Positions 1 through 6,675 of a DNA stretch of 18,192 bases are shown here, piece after piece. The position numbers and the translations under genes were made by a program. Origin of the DNA: Rickettsiales bacterium (GTDB lineage Bacteria > Pseudomonadota > Alphaproteobacteria > TMED127); NCBI GenBank assembly GCA_002690875.1, contig NZGH01000026.1, positions 1-18,192 on the forward strand, in the 5' to 3' direction. Below the pieces are notes generated by a model. That model was not told where the DNA came from, did not search any database, and was given only the letters and a program-made list of their open reading frames with translations. Each line of letters starts with the position of its first letter. Position 1 is the stretch's first letter.

Positions 1-341
1 AAAAAAGAATCAATTCAATTAAATTATTACAAAAACTTGGCTGGAAAATTGGTCTAAGATTCGATCCTTTAATTAATTATAAAAAGAATAAGTTAATTTA
101 TAAAAAATTTTTTAGTTATATATTTAAGGAGGTAGAGGTTGAAAAAATACATTCTGTGACAACTGGGGTCTTTAGGATGCCTAATAATTTTTTTAATAAA
201 CTAGTAAATATAAGACCTGAAGATTCACTAACTTTCAATCAACTTCAAAAAAAGAATTTTTTAGAAGATCAATCTCAGAAAAAGGAATGTGAAGAAGAAT
301 TAATCAAATTTATTGATAAAGAAAAATTATTTTCAAATTAA
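1..341 (+). CDS. Spore-photoproduct-lyase/photolyase-like radical SAM protein, C-terminal part
   Basis: The reading frame is open from the left edge (frame starting at base 3) to a TAA at 339-341, giving about 112 residues with no stop, so this is the 3' end of a gene that begins outside the window. The visible part contains LGWKIGLRFDPLI, then a run leading to VEKIHSVTTGVFRMPNNFF and an acidic, lysine-rich tail. From memory this matches the C-terminal region of the SplB-like family (radical SAM enzymes related to spore photoproduct lyase, annotated as photolyase-like in many non-sporulating proteobacteria). The radical SAM CxxxCxxC motif would lie upstream and cannot be seen, so the enzyme class rests on the C-terminal pattern alone. 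An internal ATG at 156 is not the start, because the conserved region begins well before it. The stop overlaps that of the convergent gene on the minus strand. Confidence 0.7.
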   Translation, partial: KRINSIKLLQKLGWKIGLRFDPLINYKKNKLIYKKFFSYIFKEVEVEKIHSVTTGVFRMPNNFFNKLVNIRPEDSLTFNQLQKKNFLEDQSQKKECEEELIKFIDKEKLFSN

Positions 342-718
342 AATTTTTTTTCAAAAGGTTCGAATTTTTTACAATTAAATACTATTGATTGATTTTCTCC
401 ATTGTCATATCTATCAAAATTTACAACTAATTGACCAGAATATCTTCCTATTATTCCAGAGACATCACCGTTTGTCTCTGGATATATTTTTATGTCCCTT
501 GCTTGCCAAGAAATATTTGAATCTGTTTCTTTAAAATTATCAACGAAAAAAGAAAGACCACCCAATTCAATTTTTTTTTCATTTTTATCTATAACCACAA
601 AAAGATCTTTTACATCCAGGCTTTTAACATCAACATAGTTGTTGGTGCAAATTAAGTTCAATGGTTCAGAAAATATATTAATTGGAAAAAAAAAAAAAAT
701 TAAAAAGTAGAGAGGCAT
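338..718 (-). CDS. Small secreted protein of unknown function
   Basis: This encodes 126 residues. The N-terminus (about residues 1-17) is strongly hydrophobic, with a run of Phe and Ile followed by FS-EP, and looks like a signal peptide cleaved near residue 17. The mature part is about 109 residues, probably mostly beta structure, with just two cysteines (C24 and C116), which could form a disulfide in the periplasm. I do not recognise the family. No clear Shine-Dalgarno precedes the ATG at 716-718, and there is no other plausible start. A run of 14 A (T on the coding strand) at 686-699 lies inside the signal-peptide codons. The gene is convergent with the photolyase-like gene, and the two TAA codons overlap within TTAA at 338-341. 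Confidence 0.65.
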   Translation of the reverse strand: MPLYFLIFFFFPINIFSEPLNLICTNNYVDVKSLDVKDLFVVIDKNEKKIELGGLSFFVDNFKETDSNISWQARDIKIYPETNGDVSGIIGRYSGQLVVNFDRYDNGENQSIVFNCKKFEPFEKKF

Positions 719-829
719 AAATTGATAATTTCAAAAAAAAAAGAAAAGTCAATTTGATTTTATATAAAATTTAGTTGCCGTTTTTTCTTTATCAATTTTT
801 TATATTATTATAAATTTTTTTTAAAAATA
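719..829. other. Divergent intergenic region
   Basis: These 111 bases separate the start of the secreted-protein gene (-) from the start of the PD-(D/E)XK-family gene (+), so they should contain promoters for both directions. The content is almost pure A/T, with a run of ten A at 733-742 and a perfect 14-bp palindrome at 757-770. TATA-like hexamers are abundant (for example 801-815), but I cannot pick a convincing -35/-10 pair from such biased sequence. Confidence 0.5.
757..770. repeat. Perfect 14-bp AT palindrome
   Basis: The sequence ATTTTATATAAAAT is identical to its own reverse complement. It sits near the centre of a divergent intergenic region, where an operator for a dimeric regulator might be expected. 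In DNA this AT-rich such palindromes also arise by chance. Confidence 0.3.
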
Positions 830-1579
830 ATGTATATTTTGTTAATGTTTAAGAAAAGATTATACTCAAGCAATTCCTCCAGACCATTTAAGTTATCAAG
901 AACAAAAATTGATTTATTTTTTGAATGTAAAAGATGTTTTTTTCTAGATCAAAAATTTGGGATTAAAAAACCGCATGGAACTCCATTAGTTTTAAGTAAC
1001 AGAATAGTTGAAGATTTTAAAAAAGAATTAAATGTATGTAGAATTGAAAAAAGTATTCATTCAAAAGTTGAAGAACTGAACAAGAATCTTATACCTTTAA
1101 GTCATACCAAACTTGAAGAATGGAAAAGTTCTTTTAAAGGAACTGCTTTTCTTCATGACTCAACGAACTTGTTAATAAATGGTATCATTGATGACATATG
1201 GTGGGATAGATCAACTAATAAAAATCACAGCGTTATAATTAAAAGTAATTCAAAAAAAGACCACATGAATTATGATAATATTTGGCCAGGTTATTGGAGA
1301 CAACTGTCTTTATATTCATATTTATTAACTAAAAACTTATTACCGATGTCAGTAACAGGAATACTAGTTTTTATCAACACACCAACCAATACAAGCCAAA
1401 TTGAAAGCAGAAAAAACTTTAGCCTTAATATTTTTGAAAAAATTTTAGATTTTGATTGGATTGAACCTACAATTCAAGAAATTTTCAAAACTTTGAATAA
1501 CGACAACCCACCTGAAAACTCGAAAAAATGTAAATATTGTAACTATTATTACAATATCAAAAAGTTAACTAATGAATAA
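830..1579 (+). CDS. PD-(D/E)XK nuclease-family protein with altered catalytic motif
   Basis: This 249-residue protein has the layout of the RecB/Cas4-like PD-(D/E)XK family. Near the N-terminus is LSRTKIDLFFECKRCFFLD (helix with C33 and C36). In the middle comes GIIDDIW (residues 118-124), corresponding to the conserved Asp strand, then VIIKSNSK (135-142), where the family normally reads like VDYKATSK. A helix with a conserved Gln (WRQLSLYSYLL) follows, and a CKYC pair (C234, C237) closes the protein. The four cysteines could bind a metal or Fe-S cluster, as in Cas4-type proteins. In the second catalytic motif the expected Asp/Glu is Ile136, while Lys138 is kept, so cleavage activity is doubtful. 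A second ATG at 845 is an equally possible start; neither has a clear Shine-Dalgarno. The gene overlaps the downstream ligase gene by 8 bp, suggesting a shared role in DNA repair or processing. It is uninterrupted, so not an obvious pseudogene. Confidence 0.75.
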   Translation: MYILLMFKKRLYSSNSSRPFKLSRTKIDLFFECKRCFFLDQKFGIKKPHGTPLVLSNRIVEDFKKELNVCRIEKSIHSKVEELNKNLIPLSHTKLEEWKSSFKGTAFLHDSTNLLINGIIDDIWWDRSTNKNHSVIIKSNSKKDHMNYDNIWPGYWRQLSLYSYLLTKNLLPMSVTGILVFINTPTNTSQIESRKNFSLNIFEKILDFDWIEPTIQEIFKTLNNDNPPENSKKCKYCNYYYNIKKLTNE

Positions 1580-2891
1580 TACTCAGGTAATACAAAAGCT
1601 TCAGTCATCTAACTCAAGACTTTTTAAAGAAGATGTACTTTTAAATGAAATGAAGAAAGATAATGATTCTTTCTTTGAGGGTTTAACACTTGCATATAAC
1701 AGACTATTAACATTTGGAGTAAAAAAAGTTCCTGTAGCTCTTGATGATGGTCCTGGTATTGATTGGATTGAATTTAAACAATTAGCGAACAAATTATTAA
1801 AAAGAGAGATTACTGGTCACGCTGCAAGAGATGAAATTCATGACTTAATGGAGAAGTCCAAAAAAGATGAATGGAACTTTTTTTTTAAAAGAATTCTTCA
1901 AAAAGATATGAGATGTGGTTTATCTGAGAAAACTATAAACAATGTTGCAAAAAAAAATAATTATCACAACTTTTTAATTCCAGTTTTTTCATGCCAGCTA
2001 GCTCAGGATTGCGAACTTCATAAAAAAAAATTAATAGGGAAAAAATACATAGAGATAAAATTAGATGGTATTAGAGCAGTCACCATTATCTATCCATCAA
2101 AAATCATAGATATTTTTAGTAGAAATGGAAAAGAATTAAATAATTTCGATCATTTAAAAGATGAAATTTTTAAATACTTTGATTTTTCTTCTTTGAAAAA
2201 ACCTATAGTTCTTGATGGAGAAATAGTTAGTAAAAATTTTCAAGAACTTATGAAACAAATTCATAGGAAAAATTCATCCCAAAATACTGATGCTTCTTTA
2301 TTTCTATTTGATACCTTACCTTTAGAAAATTTCAAAAACGGAATTTACGAATCATCTCTTCAAAAAAGGATTTCTGACTTACAATTAATTTATCAAAACT
2401 ATTTAAATAAAAGTGAAAAAATTAAATTAATTAATTCAAAATTAATCGATTTGGGAACATTTCAAGGAAAAGAAGAATTTAAAAAATTTAATAAATTATC
2501 AATTATTAAAGGTTACGAAGGAATTATGATCAAGGACCCTACGTCTTTTTATGAATGCAAAAGGTCAACCTCATGGCTTAAATCTAAACCATTTATTGAA
2601 ATTTCATTGGAAGTTAAAAATTATGAAGAAGGAACAGGAAGAAATAAAGGGAAATTAGGCGCCATAATTGCTGAAGGTGAAGACAATGGAAAGTTTTTTA
2701 AACTAAATATTGGTTCAGGGTTTACAGATCTGCAAAGGCAAGATTTTTGGAATAATAAAGAAAAGCTTGTAGGTCTAATTGTAGAAGTAAGAGCAGATTC
2801 GATAAGCAAAAGTCAAGATGGTGATTCTTGGAGTCTTAGATTTCCAAGATTTAAAACTTTCAGAGGTTTTGACAAAAAAGAAAAGATATAA
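1572..2891 (+). CDS. ATP-dependent DNA ligase, phage T4-like type
   Basis: This 439-residue protein has the full motif set of ATP-dependent ligases. Motif I is EIKLDGIRA (161-169), with K163 as the adenylated lysine. DGE (215-217) is motif III, FLFDTL (254-259) motif IIIa, YEGIMIK (315-321) motif IV and WLKSK (335-339) motif V. An N-terminal DNA-binding region of about 150 residues precedes the nucleotidyltransferase core, and a C-terminal OB-fold region containing EGTGRNKGKLGA follows. The segment KDMRCGLSEKTIN just before the core resembles the T4-bacteriophage-type ligases rather than LigD or the small LigC enzymes. Bacterial replication normally uses the NAD-dependent LigA, so this is probably a repair or accessory ligase sealing nicks in duplex DNA. 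Its start overlaps the preceding nuclease-like gene by 8 bp, so translation is probably coupled. Phage ancestry is inference only; base composition matches its neighbours. Confidence 0.92.
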   Translation: MNNTQVIQKLQSSNSRLFKEDVLLNEMKKDNDSFFEGLTLAYNRLLTFGVKKVPVALDDGPGIDWIEFKQLANKLLKREITGHAARDEIHDLMEKSKKDEWNFFFKRILQKDMRCGLSEKTINNVAKKNNYHNFLIPVFSCQLAQDCELHKKKLIGKKYIEIKLDGIRAVTIIYPSKIIDIFSRNGKELNNFDHLKDEIFKYFDFSSLKKPIVLDGEIVSKNFQELMKQIHRKNSSQNTDASLFLFDTLPLENFKNGIYESSLQKRISDLQLIYQNYLNKSEKIKLINSKLIDLGTFQGKEEFKKFNKLSIIKGYEGIMIKDPTSFYECKRSTSWLKSKPFIEISLEVKNYEEGTGRNKGKLGAIIAEGEDNGKFFKLNIGSGFTDLQRQDFWNNKEKLVGLIVEVRADSISKSQDGDSWSLRFPRFKTFRGFDKKEKI

Positions 2892-2903
2892 TAATTTTCA
2901 ATC

Positions 2904-3374
2904 ATGAGGAATTTAACATTTACGATATTGATTTTTTCTCTTTTTTTTATTTTAAACTCATGCGCAGAAAAAGAAGATAATAAATTATTAGGACAGATAA
3001 TTGGATCAGTAGCTGGAGCTTATCTAGGATCAAAAGTGGGAGATGGAATGGTTGGAAATCTAAGTACAGTTTTGGGTGGTACAGTAGGTTTTCTTATAGG
3101 TGGAAAAATCGCTGATATCCTTGACTCTGACGAACAATTAGAACTTAATAATGCAGTTAATAAAACTTTAACAGAAAACTCAGACAATGTAGCTAATACA
3201 TGGAGTAGTCAAAAAAACTTAGATACAAATGCTGAAATAATACCTCTTAATAGTTATCGACTTAACGAAAGTACTTGTAGAGATTTTACCAAGACTGTTA
3301 ATAAAGGAGATAGTCAAGTACAGGAAAAATCAACAGCCTGTCGTGATAAGAATGGAAATTGGAAAATTATTTAG
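2904..3374 (+). CDS. 17-kDa surface-antigen-like glycine-zipper lipoprotein
   Basis: This encodes 156 residues. The N-terminus is a lipoprotein signal with lipobox LNSC, so C20 would be lipidated and the protein anchored in the outer membrane. Residues about 28-70 form a glycine-zipper region (GQIIGSVAGAYLGSKVG, then GGTVGFLIGGKIA), as in the Rickettsia 17-kDa antigen family. The C-terminal part has CRDFTKTV (C125) and ACRDKNGNWKII (C146), the two-cysteine pattern of the small domain that accompanies glycine-zipper modules in alphaproteobacterial surface antigens. The precise role of the family is not known; an envelope-structural function is usually assumed. It begins 12 bp after the ligase gene and may be co-transcribed with it. 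Its last 8 bases overlap the convergent transporter gene. Confidence 0.85.
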   Translation: MRNLTFTILIFSLFFILNSCAEKEDNKLLGQIIGSVAGAYLGSKVGDGMVGNLSTVLGGTVGFLIGGKIADILDSDEQLELNNAVNKTLTENSDNVANTWSSQKNLDTNAEIIPLNSYRLNESTCRDFTKTVNKGDSQVQEKSTACRDKNGNWKII

Positions 3375-5856
3375 TTAAAAATTTAAAGTAATTCAAAAGT
3401 ATTGGTAAAATAAATACTGATGACAAAATAGTCATCAACAAACAAATAAATAATAATAATCCCATAGATGCTGTGCCGCTATGACTTGAAATTGCTAATG
3501 TAGAGAAGGAGCCCATTGTAGTGGCAGCGCTAAATATTATTGCTTTTGGCGTATTACTTCTAATAAGAGAGCTGATTTTTCTGTCATATTGAATATATCT
3601 TCTCATAAAATATATCGTAAAGGAAATACCAAGGCTATAAAGTAAAGGTAAAGCAATCATATTTGCGAAATTTAAATTAATATTAAAAATTATCATGATA
3701 AAAACTGAAAACATAAAAGCTATAAAAAGGCAGAGAGCGGAAACAAAAACATAAAAAAAACTTTTAAATATAAAATAAACAAAAACAATCAAAAAAATAA
3801 TTGAAATTATTGATGCTTTAATGAAGGATTCAATTACAATTAAACCAGCTTTTTGTTGTACAATTGGCATTCCAGTCGCATTTGAAAAAATAGATTCGAC
3901 ATCATAAATAAATTCATCTAAATTTTTTTTTTTTGTAACGTCTTTTGATGGAAATATTTCAACTCTATAACTTTGATCATTAGAAACATATTTTTTTAGA
4001 TAATATTCAGGAATTTGATGAAAAAAACTTTCATTTATCAAACCAAAACTTTGAATTTTTTTCATTAAAGAATCGAAACCAGAAAAGAAATTAAATTGTA
4101 TTTTTTTTACATTTTCATCATCTAAGACTAGACCTTCAAACTGTTTTAAAATATCGTTTGCAAGATTTGAAACTTTTTTACTTCCGACCTCAGATAAACT
4201 AACTAAATTTTTTTTTAAGATTTCAATTTCATATTGATTTGCGTAAAATTTTTCATCTTTATCTGAACTAATTAAAAATTTCAAATATTCTAAATCATCG
4301 TCATTAAACTCAGAAGTAATATCGTAAAAAGAAAAATATGAGTCAATACTTTCTTTTTCTAATAAAAGATCAAGCTTTTTTGAATTTTTTAACTCTTTTT
4401 TTTCTAGTGTTAAAGATATAATGTAATCAGAAGATGGATTTTCTTTAATTAACTCTTTAGCTAATTTTACAGATGCTAAGTTTTGATCTTTTAAATTCAT
4501 TGCATCATAGTTAAAAGAAATTTTTTCTAAAAAAATAATATTAAAGGCAAAAATAAATAAAATAATAGAAAAAATAAAAGTTTTTTTTTTTATCAAAAAT
4601 AAGGTTAATTTTTCGTAAATAAGAACATTTTTGTCATTTCTATAAAGTTCATTTTTTTTCAAAAAAATAATTAATAATGAAGGTAAGAAAATAAGATTAG
4701 TTAATAATCCCACAATTAAACCAATAAATGATATAATTCCTAATTCTGAAAGACCTATGTAGTTGGTTGGAACAAATGACAAAAAACCAACCATAGTTGG
4801 AATAGAAGCTACTAATAAAGTTTTAGATATACTATTTAACCCAAATAAAATATTTTTTTTTTCAATCTTTTGGCTCTCAAAAATTCTCAGAACAATTTGA
4901 ATTCCATAGTCTACAGTCAAACCTATAAACAAGACTGCAAAAGCAACAGAAATTAAGTTTAATCTACCAATTGTCGACGATACAATTCCCATAGTAATTG
5001 ATAGACCAACTAAGATAGACCCTACTAATACCAAAATTATTTTTATATTTCTAAAAGCCATCCATAGAATTAAAGAGACTATAAATAAACTTAAAATACC
5101 TGCCACTACATTACCAGAGGATACAGAACTTATTTCTTCATAGTCAATTACCAAACCTCCAGTAAACTCAATTTTAACTGAACTATTTAGCTTTTCAGTA
5201 TTTAAAAATGAATGAAAATTATTAAAATTTTTTAGAAATTTTTTCTTATAACCCAAAATAATAAAATATTGATTAGAATTGGGATTAAAAATATTAGACC
5301 AATCTGCTTTGTCGTTATTTTTCAAAGATTCTAAAAAAGAATTGAGTATTGGATAAAAATTGTCTAATGAGTTTTTATCATTTGTTTTCAAGGCCAAGGA
5401 TAATAAATTATTGAATCCCTCCATTCTTGGATTATTATTAATTTCTGATAAAAATGGTTGATATTCATACAACTTTTTGACAATTTTTTTTTTTTCTTTT
5501 TTATTCAAAAAACTAAAGAAGTTTTCTTTAAATAAAGGGTCAACACTTGGGGAATAAACGAAATTAAGGTCTTTTCTTTTTTTTAATTTATCAATTAATT
5601 CTTTTGTTTTATTATCTAAAATAGATTTATTATTCGAGGTTAACCTAATTAAAATATTGTTAGAAAGGAATTTAAAATCATGCTTTAATTTTTTTTGGTT
5701 GATTTTGAATTCAAGATTTTCATTTATTAGTGAATCTGTTGATGTATCTACTTTTAAATTATGTAGTGTAAAAGAAATTGATAATAGTGCTAAAGAAAAG
5801 AAGATTAGCACAACAAACTTTGGATAATGTAATATCGTATTGATAAATTTGTTCAT
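3367..5856 (-). CDS. MMPL/RND-superfamily transporter, HpnN-like
   Basis: Read from the ATG at 5854-5856 the protein is 829 residues. It has the duplicated RND layout: one membrane helix near residues 10-32, an extracytoplasmic domain to about 245, a cluster of helices about 249-400, another near 427-447, a second extracytoplasmic domain to about 670, and a final helix cluster to about 825. Family hallmarks include DTSTDSLI after the first helix and GLTVDYGIQIVLR in the first helix cluster. Length and topology fit MMPL-type exporters, including HpnN, which moves hopanoids to the outer membrane in other bacteria; no hopanoid synthesis genes are visible here, so the substrate is uncertain. A longer frame starts with TTG at 5877 and adds MVIYLII, but that codon lies in an inverted repeat and the ATG is preferred. 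Long T runs on the + strand (11-12 bases, for example 3923-3934 and 5484-5495) encode lysine-rich stretches. Confidence 0.85.
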   Translation of the reverse strand: MNKFINTILHYPKFVVLIFFSLALLSISFTLHNLKVDTSTDSLINENLEFKINQKKLKHDFKFLSNNILIRLTSNNKSILDNKTKELIDKLKKRKDLNFVYSPSVDPLFKENFFSFLNKKEKKKIVKKLYEYQPFLSEINNNPRMEGFNNLLSLALKTNDKNSLDNFYPILNSFLESLKNNDKADWSNIFNPNSNQYFIILGYKKKFLKNFNNFHSFLNTEKLNSSVKIEFTGGLVIDYEEISSVSSGNVVAGILSLFIVSLILWMAFRNIKIILVLVGSILVGLSITMGIVSSTIGRLNLISVAFAVLFIGLTVDYGIQIVLRIFESQKIEKKNILFGLNSISKTLLVASIPTMVGFLSFVPTNYIGLSELGIISFIGLIVGLLTNLIFLPSLLIIFLKKNELYRNDKNVLIYEKLTLFLIKKKTFIFSIILFIFAFNIIFLEKISFNYDAMNLKDQNLASVKLAKELIKENPSSDYIISLTLEKKELKNSKKLDLLLEKESIDSYFSFYDITSEFNDDDLEYLKFLISSDKDEKFYANQYEIEILKKNLVSLSEVGSKKVSNLANDILKQFEGLVLDDENVKKIQFNFFSGFDSLMKKIQSFGLINESFFHQIPEYYLKKYVSNDQSYRVEIFPSKDVTKKKNLDEFIYDVESIFSNATGMPIVQQKAGLIVIESFIKASIISIIFLIVFVYFIFKSFFYVFVSALCLFIAFMFSVFIMIIFNINLNFANMIALPLLYSLGISFTIYFMRRYIQYDRKISSLIRSNTPKAIIFSAATTMGSFSTLAISSHSGTASMGLLLFICLLMTILSSVFILPILLNYFKFLTK

Positions 5857-5875
5857 TATTATTAGATAAATTACC

Positions 5876-5914
5876 AAAGTTTTTAATTTTTTTGTTTAAA
5901 AAAATTAAACTTTT
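5876..5914. repeat. Imperfect inverted repeat between divergent genes
   Basis: The left arm (5876-5893) and the right arm (5898-5914) are near-complementary around a GTTT centre; the main difference is two extra T in the left arm. It lies between the start of the MMPL gene and the start of the nine-gene + strand run, where promoters must be. It might be an operator or a weak hairpin. Both arms are nearly pure A/T, so chance is a fair explanation. Confidence 0.35.
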
Positions 5915-5929
5915 TAGTACTTAGATATT

Positions 5930-6136
5930 ATGAAAGTATTTGTGAATGATATTCTTGTAAAATTATCTGAAGCTGGGCATCAGCCAAAGAGATTTATTAT
6001 CAAAAAAATTAAAACCATAAATAAAAATATTCATGCGGTTATAGTCGATATTGATGATGAAAAAACAGAACTACTTGTAGCATTATCTGTTTTACAGGAT
6101 GAAAACAAATACAAAATTATTAAAACCATAAAATAG
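5930..6136 (+). CDS. Unrecognised 68-residue protein
   Basis: This is a short open frame of 68 residues opening the long + strand gene run. It has no signal peptide or membrane segment and no cysteine. It is rich in Lys and Ile, with an acidic patch IDDEKTE (residues 41-48), and alternating hydrophobic residues suggest a small alpha/beta cytoplasmic fold. No family comes to mind. Support for a real gene: it fills the space between the divergent promoter region and mxaD, and its stop codon (TAG, 6134-6136) overlaps the Shine-Dalgarno AGGA of mxaD, an arrangement typical of translational coupling. No clear Shine-Dalgarno precedes its own ATG. A chance frame cannot be excluded in AT-rich DNA, although these tend to be broken by stops. 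Confidence 0.5.
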   Translation: MKVFVNDILVKLSEAGHQPKRFIIKKIKTINKNIHAVIVDIDDEKTELLVALSVLQDENKYKIIKTIK

Positions 6137-6138
6137 GA
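6135..6138 (+). promoter_or_regulatory. Shine-Dalgarno of mxaD
   Basis: AGGA lies six bases before the ATG at 6145 and overlaps the stop codon of the preceding 68-residue gene. It fixes the mxaD start and suggests coupled translation. Few genes in this window have such a clear site. Confidence 0.6.
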
Positions 6139-6144
6139 TAAATT

Positions 6145-6675
6145 ATGAATTTTTTAAAATTATCGCTTATAGTCATTTTTATTGTTTCCTTTAATAACAA
6201 TGTAAATGGACACGGACCATCAAGGCAAAAAGTAAATGAAAATATTGAAATTAATACAAAACCAGAAAAAGTTTGGGAAATTGTCAAAAACTTTATGAAA
6301 TTTAATTGGAACTCTTCTGTAAAGAAAGTTACAGCAGAAAATAATCAAGTTGGTGCTGAGAGAAAATTAGAATTCGAGGGAGGAAAATTTGTCAAACAAA
6401 AACTTGAGAAAATAGACGAAAGTAAAAAACTTATCTCATGGAGAATTGTTGAAACAAGCAATGACATTATGCCAGTTAATAGTTATGCAGCTAAAATTTT
6501 TGTAAAAGAAGGTGATAATGGAAAAACAATAGTTAACTATAAGGCTGGATTTTACAGAGGTTTTATGGGAAATGATCCTCCGGAGGCATTAAACGATGAG
6601 AACTCAAAGAAAAAAGTTTCGAATTTTATTAAAAACTCGTTAAAAGGTCTTAAATCTATTGCCGAGACAAAGTAA
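6145..6675 (+). CDS. mxaD: MxaD-like periplasmic SRPBCC protein
   Basis: This encodes 176 residues. An N-terminal signal peptide (about residues 1-22, ending near NGHG) sends it to the periplasm. The mature protein begins HGPSRQKVNENIEI, continues with KVWEIVKNFMKFNWN, and carries GFYRGFMGNDPPEALND near the C-terminus. This order matches my memory of the MxaD family within the SRPBCC (polyketide-cyclase-like) fold. MxaD in methylotrophs is periplasmic and is reported to help electron transfer between methanol dehydrogenase and its cytochrome c acceptor. No mxaF/xoxF dehydrogenase, cytochrome or PQQ gene is in this window, so the partner enzyme is inferred. It overlaps the following beta-propeller gene by 17 bp. 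Since related SRPBCC proteins also sit near other PQQ dehydrogenases, the name should be read as family-level. Confidence 0.75.
   Translation: MNFLKLSLIVIFIVSFNNNVNGHGPSRQKVNENIEINTKPEKVWEIVKNFMKFNWNSSVKKVTAENNQVGAERKLEFEGGKFVKQKLEKIDESKKLISWRIVETSNDIMPVNSYAAKIFVKEGDNGKTIVNYKAGFYRGFMGNDPPEALNDENSKKKVSNFIKNSLKGLKSIAETK

Noticed and set aside
156..341. A separate 61-residue gene starting at the ATG at 156
   Set aside because: The frame is open to the left edge and the conserved photolyase-like sequence starts upstream of this ATG.
830..1579. The nuclease-like protein as a Cas4 and hence part of a CRISPR locus
   Set aside because: No repeat-spacer array or other cas gene is visible, and the partner is a DNA ligase; Cas4 similarity is only at the fold and cysteine level.
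5857..5877. A TTG start extending the MMPL transporter by seven residues
   Set aside because: The ATG at 5854-5856 directly precedes MNKFINTILHYPKF, a normal N-terminus before the first helix, and the TTG sits within an inverted repeat.
5876..5914. The inverted repeat as a rho-independent terminator
   Set aside because: It lies between divergent gene starts, where no transcript should end, and its stem has almost no G or C.
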